Shown one piece after another: positions 54,274 to 63,610 of a stretch of 64,000 bases of DNA. The notes beneath the pieces are model-generated. The model saw only the letters and a list, made by a program, of their open reading frames with translations. It had not been told where the DNA came from and made no database searches. Position 1 is the first letter of the stretch; the number at the start of each line of letters is the position of its first letter. This stretch comes from Sinorhizobium medicae (GTDB taxonomy: Bacteria; Pseudomonadota; Alphaproteobacteria; Rhizobiales; Rhizobiaceae). The stretch is taken from NCBI RefSeq assembly GCF_007827695.1, contig NZ_VITA01000005.1, positions 228,799 through 292,798 of the forward strand, in the 5' to 3' direction. The position numbers and the translations under genes are program-made.

Positions 54274-55140
54274 ATGACTGTCACCGAACACAGGACTGCG
54301 GCCGTAGCGGAGATCAGGAGTGTCATCGGGGACTGGGCCGAGGCGCTGCGCCGGAAGGATGCCGCCCGCGTTCTCGCAAACGGCACACAGGATTGCGTCG
54401 TCTTCTCGCTGGCACCGCCCCTGAAGGCTTCGGATGCAGACGCGGGAGGTCTTGATGCGTGGTTTTCCACGTGGAAAGGGCAGCTCGGTTTCATCCTCGA
54501 AGACCTCGACATTGCGGTGAGCGGCGACGTCGCCTTCGCCACGGCACTCACGCATCTCTCGGGCGAGAAGCAGGACGGCGAGAAGGCGGCGCTGTGGTAT
54601 CGTCTGACCCTGGGCCTCAGGCGCACCGACGGGGGCTGGAAGATCGCGCATCAGCACGAATCCGTTCCCTTCTATATGGATGGGAGTTTCAAGGCGGCAA
54701 TCGATCTCGATCCCCGGTCCGAGGTCGACTGGCAAGCGCCGTCGCGCCCCCCGATGCCCGGGGTCATCGCTTATCTCAACCTGGAGGACGCGGATGCGGC
54801 GGCCTCCTTTTACGGCCGGGCTTTCGGCGCAAAAGAGGAGGATCGAAAATATGCGCAGGACGGCAGCCGTCTCATCCATTGCCATCTGACGATCAATGGC
54901 GGCGCATTGATGCTGAACGATCCCTTCCCCGAATTCGGCCATCCCTGGAAACCGCCGGAAGGTTTCGTGCTGCATCTCGTCGTCGACGACGCGGATGTCT
55001 GGTGGAAACGCGCGGTGGCGGCCGGCGCCGAGGTGACGATGCCGCTGGAGATCGCGTTCTGGGGCGACTATTACGGCCAGCTGCGGGATCCTTTCGGGGT
55101 AACCTGGGGGATCGTCGCCCCGGTAACGGGAGGCGATTGA
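54274..55140 (+). CDS. SnoaL-like / VOC (glyoxalase) two-domain fusion protein
   Basis: The 288-residue protein joins two modules. Residues about 8-135 are a SnoaL/DUF4440-type domain (IGDWAEALRRKDAARVLANGTQDCVVFSLAPPL; WKIAHQHESVPF). Residues about 160-285 are a PhnB-like VOC domain (GVIAYLNLEDADAAASFYGRAFGAKEE; MLNDPFPEFGH; GDYYGQLRDPFGVTWGIV). Both are small-molecule-binding folds and no substrate can be named. GAGGAGG precedes the ATG. It is the second gene of the putative ECF42-controlled SRPBCC operon. Confidence 0.88.
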   Translation: MTVTEHRTAAVAEIRSVIGDWAEALRRKDAARVLANGTQDCVVFSLAPPLKASDADAGGLDAWFSTWKGQLGFILEDLDIAVSGDVAFATALTHLSGEKQDGEKAALWYRLTLGLRRTDGGWKIAHQHESVPFYMDGSFKAAIDLDPRSEVDWQAPSRPPMPGVIAYLNLEDADAAASFYGRAFGAKEEDRKYAQDGSRLIHCHLTINGGALMLNDPFPEFGHPWKPPEGFVLHLVVDDADVWWKRAVAAGAEVTMPLEIAFWGDYYGQLRDPFGVTWGIVAPVTGGD

Positions 55141-55178
55141 CGGGGGAGGGCGGGCACCTCATCCCGCTGCCGCGATCT

Positions 55179-56360
55179 TCAGCAGGCGAGGTCGGCTACC
55201 ACGGCATCCAAAATGAGCATGCCGGAGGGCGTGCAGCGCAGCCGCGAATTGCCGATACGTTCTATGAAGCCGTGTTCTATCAGGAATTCTTCCCGGGCCG
55301 GGTCCGGATTGCGGCCCGAGAGACTCTGCCACCGGGCCAGATCGACACCTTCGCGCAGTCTCAACCCCATCAGCAAAAGCTCATCGGCCTGTGCCTCGAA
55401 ATCGAGAAACTCCCGTTCGACCATGCCGTCACCATGCTCTTCGACGTTTTGCAGCCAGGCCTCGGGGTTGCGCTCGGTTGCGGTCGCGATCTTGCCCGAT
55501 CCGACCTGCAGCCGGCCGTGAGCGCCGGGGCCGATGCCCGCATAGTCGCCATAGCGCCAATAGGTGAGGTTGTGCCGGCTCTCGGCGCCCGGCCGGGCAT
55601 GGTTGGACACCTCATAGGCGGGCATGCCGATGTCGGCGGTGATCTCCTGGGTCGCTTCATAAAGCACCGCCGACTGCTCGCCGTCCGGAACGATGAGCTT
55701 GCCTGCCTTGTGCAGACCGTAAAACGGAGTGCCTTCCTCGATGGTCAATTGGTAGAGAGACAGATGATCGACGGCGTAGGAGACCGCCTCCTTCAGCTCC
55801 CGCTCCCATTCCTCGACGGTCTGGTTGGGCCGCGCATAGATCAGGTCGAAGGACATACGCGGAAAGATCTCGCGCGCGAGCCGTATCGCCTTGAGGGCAT
55901 CCTCGACATTGTGCAGCCTTCCGAGGAATTTCAGGTCGCGATCGTTCAGCGCCTGGACGCCAAGCGAGACGCGGTTGACGCCGGCGGCCCGATAGCCGCG
56001 AAAGCGCGTCGCCTCGACGCTTGAGGGGTTGGCCTCCATGGTAATCTCGATGCCGTCAGGCACATGCCAGTGCCTGGCTATGCCATCGAGGATCGCCTCC
56101 ACCGTCTGAGGGTCCATCAGCGACGGAGTGCCCCCGCCCATGAAAATGCTGGTGACGGTTCTGGGCCCGGAAAGATCGCGCACTGCCGCCATTTCCTTCA
56201 GGAAGGCGGCGACGAAACGGGGCTGCTCCACCGGCGTGTGGCGGACGTGGCTGTTGAAATCGCAATAGGGGCATTTCGCCGCGCAGAACGGCCAGTGCAC
56301 ATAGACCCCGAAACCGGGGTCCATTCCGTCACCGATCGCTGAAAGCGGGGCTATCTGCAT
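55179..56360 (-). CDS. hemW: HemW, radical SAM haem chaperone
   Basis: HemW binds haem and is thought to insert it into respiratory enzymes; it was long misnamed coproporphyrinogen III oxidase. The 393-residue protein has the radical SAM cluster motif CAAKCPYCDF (about residues 26-35), the SAM loop MGGGTPSLMDP and SRHNLTYWRYGDY near residue 260, the HNxxYW motif typical of HemW. The ATG at 56360 is 11 bp after the rdgB stop. A truncated palindromic repeat lies just past its stop (55156-55178). Confidence 0.94.
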   Translation of the reverse strand: MQIAPLSAIGDGMDPGFGVYVHWPFCAAKCPYCDFNSHVRHTPVEQPRFVAAFLKEMAAVRDLSGPRTVTSIFMGGGTPSLMDPQTVEAILDGIARHWHVPDGIEITMEANPSSVEATRFRGYRAAGVNRVSLGVQALNDRDLKFLGRLHNVEDALKAIRLAREIFPRMSFDLIYARPNQTVEEWERELKEAVSYAVDHLSLYQLTIEEGTPFYGLHKAGKLIVPDGEQSAVLYEATQEITADIGMPAYEVSNHARPGAESRHNLTYWRYGDYAGIGPGAHGRLQVGSGKIATATERNPEAWLQNVEEHGDGMVEREFLDFEAQADELLLMGLRLREGVDLARWQSLSGRNPDPAREEFLIEHGFIERIGNSRLRCTPSGMLILDAVVADLAC

Positions 56361-56371
56361 TGTCTCGTTTC

Positions 56372-57016
56372 TCAGGCGCCGAGGCAGGTTTCGGCGAACA
56401 GCTTGAAAGCGCGGGCGCGGTGCGACAAAGCCTCTGGATCGCCCGGCTTCCATCCATGCTTCTCTTCCGCGCGCATTTCACCGAATGTTGTGTTGTAACC
56501 CTTGGGTTGGAAGACCGGATCGTAGCCGAAGCCGCTCGTGCCGCGTGGCGGCCAGACGACAGTGCCCTCCACCTCGCCGCGAAAGAGTTCGACATGTCCA
56601 TCCGGCCAGGCGAGGCAGAGAACGGAGACAAAGCGCGCCGTCCGGCTCTCGGGCATAACGGCGCCCTTGTCGCGGAGCGCCTCTTCGACCTTCTCCATGG
56701 CCATCTGGAAGTCGCGGCTGCCATCTTCGCGCTCCGCCCAGTTGGCGGTGTAGACGCCGGGTGCGCCGCCGAGCGCATCGATCACGAGGCCGGAATCGTC
56801 GGAAAGCGCCGGCAGCCCGGAGGCCTTGGCCGAGGCGAGCGCCTTGATCGCCGCGTTCTCCTCGAAGGTCGTTCCGGTCTCCTCCGGCTCGATGAAATTC
56901 AGGTCTGCTGCCGATTTAGCCTCGAAGCCGAGCGGCCCGATGAGATCGCGGATCTCGCGGATCTTGCCGGCATTATGGCTTGCGACCACCAGCGTCTTGT
57001 CACTCAGTCTGCGCAT
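56372..57016 (-). CDS. rdgB: Non-canonical purine NTP pyrophosphatase (RdgB/HAM1)
   Basis: RdgB hydrolyses ITP, dITP and XTP to keep deaminated purines out of nucleic acids. The 214-residue protein has [51 protein letters not shown] (about residues 73-96) and the C-terminal [28 protein letters not shown]. It starts 31 bp after the VOC gene and is followed by hemW after 11 bp; rph-rdgB-hemW linkage is widely conserved. Confidence 0.95.
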   Translation of the reverse strand: MRRLSDKTLVVASHNAGKIREIRDLIGPLGFEAKSAADLNFIEPEETGTTFEENAAIKALASAKASGLPALSDDSGLVIDALGGAPGVYTANWAEREDGSRDFQMAMEKVEEALRDKGAVMPESRTARFVSVLCLAWPDGHVELFRGEVEGTVVWPPRGTSGFGYDPVFQPKGYNTTFGEMRAEEKHGWKPGDPEALSHRARAFKLFAETCLGA

Positions 57017-57046
57017 TACATCCGTTCCGTTCAGGTATGGCCGAAT

Positions 57047-57460
57047 TCAGTCCTTGGCCCAGAGGCCGGCTTCCGCGCATTCGAGGCTGTTTCCAGCCGG
57101 ATCGCGGAAATAGAAGGAGCGGGCACCGTTCGGCCAACAGATATCAGCCTCGATCTCGACGCCGGCTGCTTCCAGCTTCGTCTTCCAGGCGTCCAGCGCC
57201 TCAGCGGCGACGCGGAAGCACATATGGCCGTTCCCCTTCGCACCATGCGGGGGCACCGGAAGTGCGTTCGGCCCCGGCGGCTTCACCGTTTCTTCGGGGT
57301 TGAAGATCAGCAGCACGCCTTCACCGCAGCGGAAAAAGACGTGCCGGTTGCCGGCGCGCGTAATCTTTTCGAGACCGAGGACCATGCCGTAGAAGGCCTC
57401 CGCCCGGTCGATATCTTCGGCATAAAGCGCAGTCTCAAATATACCTTCGAACGTCGGCAC
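57047..57460 (-). CDS. VOC family (glyoxalase-like) protein
   Basis: The 137-residue protein is a single VOC unit: IFETALYAEDIDRAEAFYGMVLGLEKI at the start, HVFFRCGEGVLLIFNPEET, GNGHMCFRVAAEALDAWKTKLEAAGVEIE and ARSFYFRDPAGNSLECAE at the end, with metal-ligand candidates His, His and Glu in the usual places. The substrate is unknown. The start is GTG at 57460 with AGAGGA ahead of it. It lies between rph and rdgB, 28 bp after the rph stop, an insertion into a normally tight gene pair. Confidence 0.88.
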   Translation of the reverse strand: MPTFEGIFETALYAEDIDRAEAFYGMVLGLEKITRAGNRHVFFRCGEGVLLIFNPEETVKPPGPNALPVPPHGAKGNGHMCFRVAAEALDAWKTKLEAAGVEIEADICWPNGARSFYFRDPAGNSLECAEAGLWAKD

Positions 57461-57488
57461 GAGATCGTCCTCTAAAACCCGTGCTGGA

Positions 57489-58208
57489 TCAGCCGGCGAT
57501 CGCCAGCTTTTGCATTTCGATGAGCTCGGCGATTCCGTTCTTGGCGAGCAGCATCAGACTTGCGAATTCTTCCTCGCTGAAGGGTTTGCCTTCCGCAGTT
57601 CCCTGGATTTCGACGAGGCCGCCGCTGCCCGTCATGACGAAGTTGGCATCCGTCTCCGCAGCCGAGTCCTCCAGATAGTCGAGGTCCACCACCGGCTGGC
57701 TGGCGAAAATGCCGCAGGAAATGGCGGCAACATGGTCCTTCAAGACCTTCTCCAGCTTGACCATGTTGCGGGCCTCCATCCACTTCAGACAGTCGTGGAG
57801 GGCAATCCAGGCACCGGTAATCGATGCCGTGCGCGTACCGCCATCGGCCTGGATCACGTCACAATCCACCGAGATCTGGCGCTCGCCGAGCGCCGGCAGG
57901 TCGACGACCGCTCTGAGAGACCGCCCGATCAACCGCTGGATTTCCTGCGTACGGCCGCTCTGCTTGCCGGCTGAGGCCTCACGCCTCATGCGCTCGCCGG
58001 TCGCACGCGGCAGCATGCCGTATTCCGCAGTGACCCAGCCTTTGCCGCCGTTGCGGAGCCATCCCGGAACTTTGTCCTCCAGGCTTGCAGTGCAGAGCAC
58101 GTGCGTATCGCCGAAACGTACCAGGCAGGATCCTTCCGCATGCTTGGAGAAATTGCGCTCGAACGAGACCTTGCGCATTTGGTCGGTTTTTCTGCCGGAT
58201 GGCCGCAT
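57489..58208 (-). CDS. rph: Ribonuclease PH
   Basis: RNase PH is a phosphorolytic 3'-5' exonuclease that trims tRNA precursors. The 239-residue protein begins [39 protein letters not shown] and contains [35 protein letters not shown] (about 89-109) and the phosphate-site [20 protein letters not shown]. The ATG at 58208 follows CAGGAG; the longer frame upstream is noncoding. It is divergent from hrcA across 204 bp. Confidence 0.95.
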   Translation of the reverse strand: MRPSGRKTDQMRKVSFERNFSKHAEGSCLVRFGDTHVLCTASLEDKVPGWLRNGGKGWVTAEYGMLPRATGERMRREASAGKQSGRTQEIQRLIGRSLRAVVDLPALGERQISVDCDVIQADGGTRTASITGAWIALHDCLKWMEARNMVKLEKVLKDHVAAISCGIFASQPVVDLDYLEDSAAETDANFVMTGSGGLVEIQGTAEGKPFSEEEFASLMLLAKNGIAELIEMQKLAIAG

Positions 58209-58349
58209 CGTCAACTCCTGTCGATCCCTGCTGAGCCTTCTAGAGCCTTTCCTGTCCAAATGGAAACAATTCTGTTGCTCAAGCGAAGTGGAATGTCTGC
58301 CTTGTCGGCGCGCGCCGTAGCCCAAGCATCTCCTCGGCGTTTTTCCCTT

Positions 58350-58378
58350 TTGCCAATCCGCCTGTGGATCACTATATT
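58350..58378 (+). promoter_or_regulatory. Sigma-70 type promoter of hrcA
   Basis: TTGCCA (58350-58355) and TATATT (58373-58378) are 17 bp apart, about 35 bp before the hrcA start. No CIRCE inverted repeat is visible nearby, so autoregulation by HrcA is not supported by sequence. Confidence 0.65.
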
Positions 58379-58412
58379 CCTTCCTGACACCGAACATTGA
58401 TCACGGAGTGAC

Positions 58413-59492
58413 ATGGTACTGCGCAACCCTGACAAGAAGGGGATCGCATCGGCGCTGGATGAGCGCTCCGGCGAGATCTTCCGCCGTATTGTCGAGAGCT
58501 ATCTGGAAAGCGGAGAGCCGCTCGGCTCGCGCAATCTTTCGCGGCTTTTGCCGATATCGCTGTCGCCTGCCTCGGTGCGCAACGTCATGAGCGACCTCGA
58601 GGATCTGGGCCTTATCTATTCGCCCCATGTCAGCGCCGGCCGGCTCCCGACGCAGACGGGCCTGCGTTTTTTCGTCGATGCCTTTATGCAGGTGGGCAAT
58701 CTTTCGCCCGAAGAGCGCGCCTCCATCGAAAGGCAGGTGGGACCGGGAAATAGGGACCATTCGGTCGAGAACCTTCTTACCGAGGCGAGCCAGATGCTGT
58801 CGGGCATGTCGCGCGGCGCCGGTCTCGTCATCACCACCAAGAGCGATCCCGTCCTCAAGCATGTCGAGTTTATCCGGCTGGCGCCGACAAAGGCGCTTGC
58901 GGTGCTCGTCGGCGAACACGATCAGGTGGAGAACCGCATCATCGAGCTGCCGGCTGGGATCACGAGCGCGCAGCTCACCGAAGCGGCCAATTTCGTCAAC
59001 GCCCATCTTGCCGGGCAGACGATTCCCGAACTGCGGACGCAGCTGGAAAAGGTGAAGGAGACCGTTCGCGGCGAACTCGATGCCCTCTCGCAGGATCTGG
59101 TCGAGCGCGGGCTGGCGATCTGGTCCGGAAGCGAGGGCGACGGCCAGCCGGCGCGACTGATCGTGCGGGGCCGCGCCAATCTGCTCGAAGGACTGGAAGG
59201 GACTGAGGATATCGAGCGGCTGCGCATGCTCTTCGATGACCTCGAAAAGAAGGACAGCCTGATCGAGATACTCAACCTTGCCGAGAGCGGCCCGGGCGTG
59301 CGTATCTTCATAGGCTCGGAAAACAAGCTGTTTTCGCTCTCCGGATCCTCTCTGATCGTCGCGCCCTATCGCGACAGCGACGACCGCATTGTGGGCGCGG
59401 TCGGGGTTATCGGACCTACCCGGCTCAACTATTCCCGCATCGTTCCGATGGTGGATTACACCGCGCAGCTCATGTCGAGGATGTCGCGCTGA
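58413..59492 (+). CDS. hrcA: Heat-inducible transcription repressor HrcA
   Basis: HrcA represses groESL-type heat-shock genes through CIRCE operators with GroE as cofactor. The 359-residue protein has the winged-helix region ([77 protein letters not shown], about residues 15-91) and a C-terminal GAF-like domain with [33 protein letters not shown] precedes the ATG. It is followed by grpE at 158 bp. Confidence 0.95.
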   Translation: MVLRNPDKKGIASALDERSGEIFRRIVESYLESGEPLGSRNLSRLLPISLSPASVRNVMSDLEDLGLIYSPHVSAGRLPTQTGLRFFVDAFMQVGNLSPEERASIERQVGPGNRDHSVENLLTEASQMLSGMSRGAGLVITTKSDPVLKHVEFIRLAPTKALAVLVGEHDQVENRIIELPAGITSAQLTEAANFVNAHLAGQTIPELRTQLEKVKETVRGELDALSQDLVERGLAIWSGSEGDGQPARLIVRGRANLLEGLEGTEDIERLRMLFDDLEKKDSLIEILNLAESGPGVRIFIGSENKLFSLSGSSLIVAPYRDSDDRIVGAVGVIGPTRLNYSRIVPMVDYTAQLMSRMSR

Positions 59493-59650
59493 CGAATCCT
59501 TTTGGCCGATAACTCAATCGACCCTTGATTTTTCGGGCTCAAACATCGATATCGGGCTTCAAATCCAGGCAACAGAACGTTCAAGCAAAGCGACTTCCGC
59601 TGGTTTGATGATGCCGAAGACAGCAAAAGACAGAAATTTCGGAGAACGTC

Positions 59651-60277
59651 ATGACCGACGAAACGAACAAGAACGGACCCGAGGCCGCGGCACCTGAAGA
59701 ATTCGATGCAGCCGCGCAGCCGGAAACCGCGGAAGAGCCGGAGGCGGACGTTTCCGCCGCCGCGCCGGATCCTCTTGAGCTCGCAAAGGCGGAGAATGCG
59801 GAGTTGCGTGACAAATACCTGCGCCTTGCCGCAGAAATGGACAATCTTCGCCGGCGCACCGAACGTGACGTGAAGGACGCGAAGTCCTATTCAGTCGCGG
59901 GCTTCGCGCGCGATATGTTGGCCGTTTCGGATAACCTTCGCCGTGCGCTTGACGCTATTCCGGCGGATGCCCGAGAGGCGGGCGATGCCGGCTTGAAGGC
60001 ACTCATCGAGGGTGTCGAGATGACGGAGCGGTCGATGCTTGCCGCGCTTGAGCGTCATGGCGTGAAGCAGCTGGACCCCACGGGCCAGAAGTTCGACCCG
60101 AACTTCCATCAGGCCATGTTCGAAGTTCCGAACCCCGAGGTTCCGAACAACACGGTCGTGCAGGTCGTCCAGGCCGGATACACCATTGGCGAACGCGTTC
60201 TGCGCCCGGCAATGGTCGGCGTCGCCAAGGGCGGTCCAAAGGCGGCTTCCTCCGAAGGCGAAACGCCCCCTGCCTAA
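59651..60277 (+). CDS. grpE: Nucleotide exchange factor GrpE
   Basis: GrpE releases ADP from DnaK. The 208-residue protein has an acidic, Ala/Glu-rich N-terminus (about residues 1-45), the long coiled-coil helix ([28 protein letters not shown]) and the C-terminal beta-wing with [55 protein letters not shown] precedes the ATG. In the 158 bp upstream, CTTGAT at 59525-59530 followed by CGATAT at 59548-59553 is a weak heat-shock-promoter-like match. Confidence 0.95.
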
Positions 60278-60415
60278 CGGCGGGAAGAAGTCTTCAAGAA
60301 TGCGAGGCTCGCCGCGTCGGCGCCCTCCTTCGGCTGGTCAGTCCTCGGGTCAAGCTCGGCGCTAAACCCGAGGAGAGGGCCAATTGCCTTGCGGGTCGAT
60401 TGCTTCCGCCTTTGC

Positions 60416-60880
60416 TCAGGCAGCGTGTGAGGTCGTGTCGTCGCCAAGCAGGGTGTAGATCGCGCTTGCCGAGTCGCTCGCTCGGATACGCGTCACCATG
60501 TCATGATCGCGCAGCACGCGCGCGATCCGCGACAGCGCCTTCAGGTGATCGGCGCCGGCACCTTCCGGCGCCAGCAGCAGAAAGACGAGGTCGACCGGCT
60601 GGTCGTCCAATGCCTCGAAATCGACCGGCGTATCGAGGCGCGCAAAGATGCCGACGATCGACGGAAGATTGCTGAGCTTCCCGTGCGGGATGGCGATACC
60701 GTTACCCACACCGGTCGAACCGAGCCGCTCCCGCTGCAGAATGACGTCGAAGATCTCCCTCTCCGGAAGACCGGTGAGCTTCGATGCTTTTGCCGCCAGT
60801 TCCTGGAGGAGTTGCTTCTTCGAGTTGGCCCTCATGGCCGGGATGATCGCATTTTGATGCAGCAAGCCTGCCAATGCCAT
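60416..60880 (-). CDS. ptsN: PTS IIA-like nitrogen regulatory protein PtsN
   Basis: PtsN is the EIIA-Ntr phosphoacceptor at the end of the nitrogen PTS chain and regulates potassium and carbon functions by protein binding. The 154-residue protein has the phosphorylated histidine in NGIAIPHGKL (His66), the LGSTGVG segment before it, and a PVDLVFLLLAPEGAGADHLKALSRIARVLRD block. It is downstream of rpoN and hpf on the same strand, the conserved rpoN neighbourhood. Confidence 0.94.
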   Translation of the reverse strand: MALAGLLHQNAIIPAMRANSKKQLLQELAAKASKLTGLPEREIFDVILQRERLGSTGVGNGIAIPHGKLSNLPSIVGIFARLDTPVDFEALDDQPVDLVFLLLAPEGAGADHLKALSRIARVLRDHDMVTRIRASDSASAIYTLLGDDTTSHAA

Positions 60881-61011
60881 TCTTTTATCCTCGTTCGCCG
60901 GTTAGAGCCTGGCGATCTCATCACAAATGCGCCGTGATGGCTCTACCCATCTTTGTCTCGGCGGACCGAATGCACAGAAAAGTCGAGCTTTTCCGCCGTC
61001 CCGCTGGTCGG

Positions 61012-61048
61012 AAAGACGGGGAAAGCCAGTCCGGTCGGCTTCCCCGTC
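61012..61048 (-). terminator. Hairpin after hpf
   Basis: On the minus strand GACGGGGAAGCC (61048-61037) pairs with GGCTTTCCCCGTC (61027-61015) with one bulge, followed by TTT. It starts 6 bp after the hpf stop and may partly separate hpf from ptsN transcription. Confidence 0.55.
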
Positions 61049-61053
61049 TCCAC

Positions 61054-61626
61054 TCATGCCTTGATATTGGCGGCGTCGATCCAGCCAATATTCCCATCGT
61101 TACGCCGATAGACGATGTTCAGGTCGTCCTTGCCGGGGCTGCGGAACATCAGCACCGGTTCATCCGTCATGTCCAGGGCCATAACTGCATTGGCAACGGA
61201 CATGGTTCTCAACTGTTTCGTAGTTTCGGCGACGATCGTCGGTGCGTAATCGTCGGGAACTTCGTCGTCCTCGAAGGGCACCGAGTCCATCACCCGATAG
61301 GCCACTTCGGTGGCATTCTGCCCGTTGCCATTGTGATGGTCCTTGAGTTTGCGCTTGTAGCGCCGAAGCCGTTTCTCGATGCGCTCCGAAGCCGCGTCGA
61401 AGGCTGACTGTGGCTCATTCGCCTGGCCGTTTGCCTGCAATACCACGCCCGTATCGAGATGAAGCTTGCAGTCGGCGCTGAAGCGCGACCCGGATTTTTC
61501 CACAGTGACCTGGCTCGAATATCCTCCGTCGAAATATTTGGTTACGGCCTGCTCGATCTGCTCGCCGATGCGGACGCGAAACGAATCGCCGATTTCCATA
61601 TGTTTCCCAGACACGCGCACACTCAT
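61054..61626 (-). CDS. hpf: Ribosome hibernation-promoting factor, long form
   Basis: Long HPF joins two 70S ribosomes into inactive 100S dimers in stationary phase. The 190-residue protein has the N-terminal S30AE domain (MSVRVSGKHMEIGDSFRVRIGEQIEQAVTKYF; AFDAASERIEKRLRRYKRKLKDHH, about 75-98), an acidic linker, and the C-terminal dimerisation domain (MSVANAVMALDMTDEPVLMFRSPGKDDLNIVYRRNDGNIGWID). GAGAGGAA precedes the ATG at 61626; the longer frame is not supported. The 254 bp before it, after rpoN, hold no gene and probably a promoter. Confidence 0.95.
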   Translation of the reverse strand: MSVRVSGKHMEIGDSFRVRIGEQIEQAVTKYFDGGYSSQVTVEKSGSRFSADCKLHLDTGVVLQANGQANEPQSAFDAASERIEKRLRRYKRKLKDHHNGNGQNATEVAYRVMDSVPFEDDEVPDDYAPTIVAETTKQLRTMSVANAVMALDMTDEPVLMFRSPGKDDLNIVYRRNDGNIGWIDAANIKA

Positions 61627-61880
61627 GGAGTTTCCTCTCTTGTTCGTGAATTGCGTGTCCAGTCTATTCCAAGCGCTCCCGTCATCCAAGCTTTTCAGCT
61701 ACGCAAGCGCTGAACGACCGAAATCACGGGCGTGGCGCTGCCTTGCGGAGTCCTGTCGTTGGCAAGCGCGGCGGCCTAATATCCGCTGTGTCGCGGAGAG
61801 TCAATTACAAGTCGTGAAATTAACGTTCGCGAGGGCTCGGCGGTTCCGCCTGCGAGCGGGATGCGTGCGGAAAACCGCGC

Positions 61881-63422
61881 TCATCCGACTCTTGCCAGTG
61901 CGCGCTTTTCCCGGCGGCGTTGGACAGAGGAGGGGATATGCATCGCCTCGCGATATTTTGCGACCGTGCGTCTGGCGATGTCTACGCCCGCCTTCTTCAG
62001 GATATCGACGATGTCGTCGTCCGATAGCACGGCATCAGCGCTTTCCTGATTGACCATCGTCCGGATTCGATGGCGCACGGACTCGGCCGAGTGGGCATCG
62101 CCGTTTTCGGCCGAGCCGATCGACACAGTAAAGAAATATTTCAGCTCGTAGAGCCCGCGCGGGGTCAGCATGTATTTGTTGGACGTCACCCGGCTCACCG
62201 TCGATTCATGCATCTTGATCGCATCCGCGACGGTCCTGAGGTTTAGCGGGCGCAGATGGTCGACGCCGTGCATGAGAAAAGCGTCCTGCTGCCGGACGAT
62301 CTCGCTTGCCACCTTCATGATCGTTCTGGCGCGCTGATCGAGGCTGCGCGTCAGCCAGTTGGCGTTTTGCAGGCATTCATTGAGGAAGATCTGTTCGCCA
62401 CTGCTCTTTCGGCACGAGCGGGATATCTCTGCGAAATATTCGTGATTGACGAGAACGCGGGGCAGGGCGTCCGGATTGAGCTCCACGAGCCAGCCGCCAT
62501 CCGGTGCGGTGCGAACCACGGCATCGGGGATGATCGTCTCGAACGAACCGGTTTCGAAGCTGGTGCCAGGTTTCGGATCGAGCTTGCGAATCTCGGCAAA
62601 CATGTCGATCAGGTCTTCCTCGTCGACCCCGCAGATCTTTTTAAGGCTCGCGAAATCGCGCCTTGCCAGGAGATCGAGGTTGCCCACGAGCGCCTCCATA
62701 GCCGGATCGAGGCGATTGCGGGCGCGCAACTGAAGGCCAAGGCATTCCCCAAGGGTGCGCGCAAAGACGCCCGGCGGGTCGAACTGCTGCAGGACGTCGA
62801 GTACGCGCGTCACGTCCTCGCTTGCCGAGCCGAGCCGCTCCGCCGTCTCGGCGAGATCGGCGTGCAGATAGCCGGCATCATCGAGCTGATCGATGAGATA
62901 CTGGGCGATCAGGCGGTCGGAGGCCGATCCAAGAGCAAAGGGAAGCTGCTCGATGAGCGCCTCCCTCAATGTCTTGCGGCTGGCAACGAAATCGTCGAGA
63001 TCATAACTTTCGCCGTCGCTCGCGCCCGGCATAGACTTCCATTGGCCGAGCAGCTCGGGCGCATCCGCCCGCTGCGGAGTCGTGTCGTCCGGGAAGACGT
63101 TGGCGAAGTCGGAGTCGAGGCCATCGCTGAGCCTCTCGCCGGATCTCGACGTGGCGCTGTCGTAAACATCGCCCTCGCCTGCCCCTTCGTCGATTTCGCT
63201 GCCGGCCTCCTCCGGCTGAGGTCCTGAATCCCCGCGCTCCGCCGTGCTTGCCTCATCGGACGGCGATTGGACCTCCAGCAGCGGGTTCTTTTCGATCTCT
63301 TGCGCGATGAACTGGGTGAGCTCCAGATGATTCATCTGCAGCAGCTGGATCGACTGCATCAGTTGCGGCGTCATGACCAGCGACTGCGACTGTCTTAAAT
63401 GAAGGCTGGCGGACAAGGCCAT
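61881..63422 (-). CDS. rpoN: RNA polymerase sigma-54 factor
   Basis: RpoN directs transcription of nitrogen-fixation, dicarboxylate-transport and nitrogen-assimilation genes with AAA+ activators. The 513-residue protein has the Gln- and Leu-rich region I (LRQSQSLVMTPQLMQSIQLLQMNHLELTQFIAQEIEKNPLLE), an acidic region II, the core-binding region III, the helix-turn-helix (VADAIKMHESTVSRVTSNKYM) and the RpoN box ARRTVAKYRE near the C-terminus. It lies 188 bp after lptB on the same strand. Confidence 0.96.
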   Translation of the reverse strand: MALSASLHLRQSQSLVMTPQLMQSIQLLQMNHLELTQFIAQEIEKNPLLEVQSPSDEASTAERGDSGPQPEEAGSEIDEGAGEGDVYDSATSRSGERLSDGLDSDFANVFPDDTTPQRADAPELLGQWKSMPGASDGESYDLDDFVASRKTLREALIEQLPFALGSASDRLIAQYLIDQLDDAGYLHADLAETAERLGSASEDVTRVLDVLQQFDPPGVFARTLGECLGLQLRARNRLDPAMEALVGNLDLLARRDFASLKKICGVDEEDLIDMFAEIRKLDPKPGTSFETGSFETIIPDAVVRTAPDGGWLVELNPDALPRVLVNHEYFAEISRSCRKSSGEQIFLNECLQNANWLTRSLDQRARTIMKVASEIVRQQDAFLMHGVDHLRPLNLRTVADAIKMHESTVSRVTSNKYMLTPRGLYELKYFFTVSIGSAENGDAHSAESVRHRIRTMVNQESADAVLSDDDIVDILKKAGVDIARRTVAKYREAMHIPSSVQRRREKRALARVG

Positions 63423-63610
63423 GCTGACGCGACGCTCCCGTCAAAATCTTCGAGGCCGCGTCTGTTGGACGTGCGGCGCTTTACTTGGCCCAAAAATTGC
63501 TTATTAGACGGGTTTGGTCAAGCGCAGACACCACGGTCCCGCGCGTTTCAGCGGCTGGCGGGCCGATCCTGGGTATGCACGCGCCCGAAGCGCCTTTCGG
63601 GCAAGACCCG

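Noticed and set aside
54459..56024. 521-codon plus-strand frame
   Set aside because: It spans the VOC-fusion gene in another frame and the antisense of hemW, and is rich in Arg and Gly with no motif.
58209..58412. CIRCE operator before hrcA
   Set aside because: No TTAGCACTC-N9-GAGTGCTAA-like inverted repeat was found in the rph-hrcA gap.
59525..59553. Sigma-32 heat-shock promoter of grpE
   Set aside because: The -35-like CTTGAT is acceptable but the -10-like CGATAT is poor; too weak to list as a feature.
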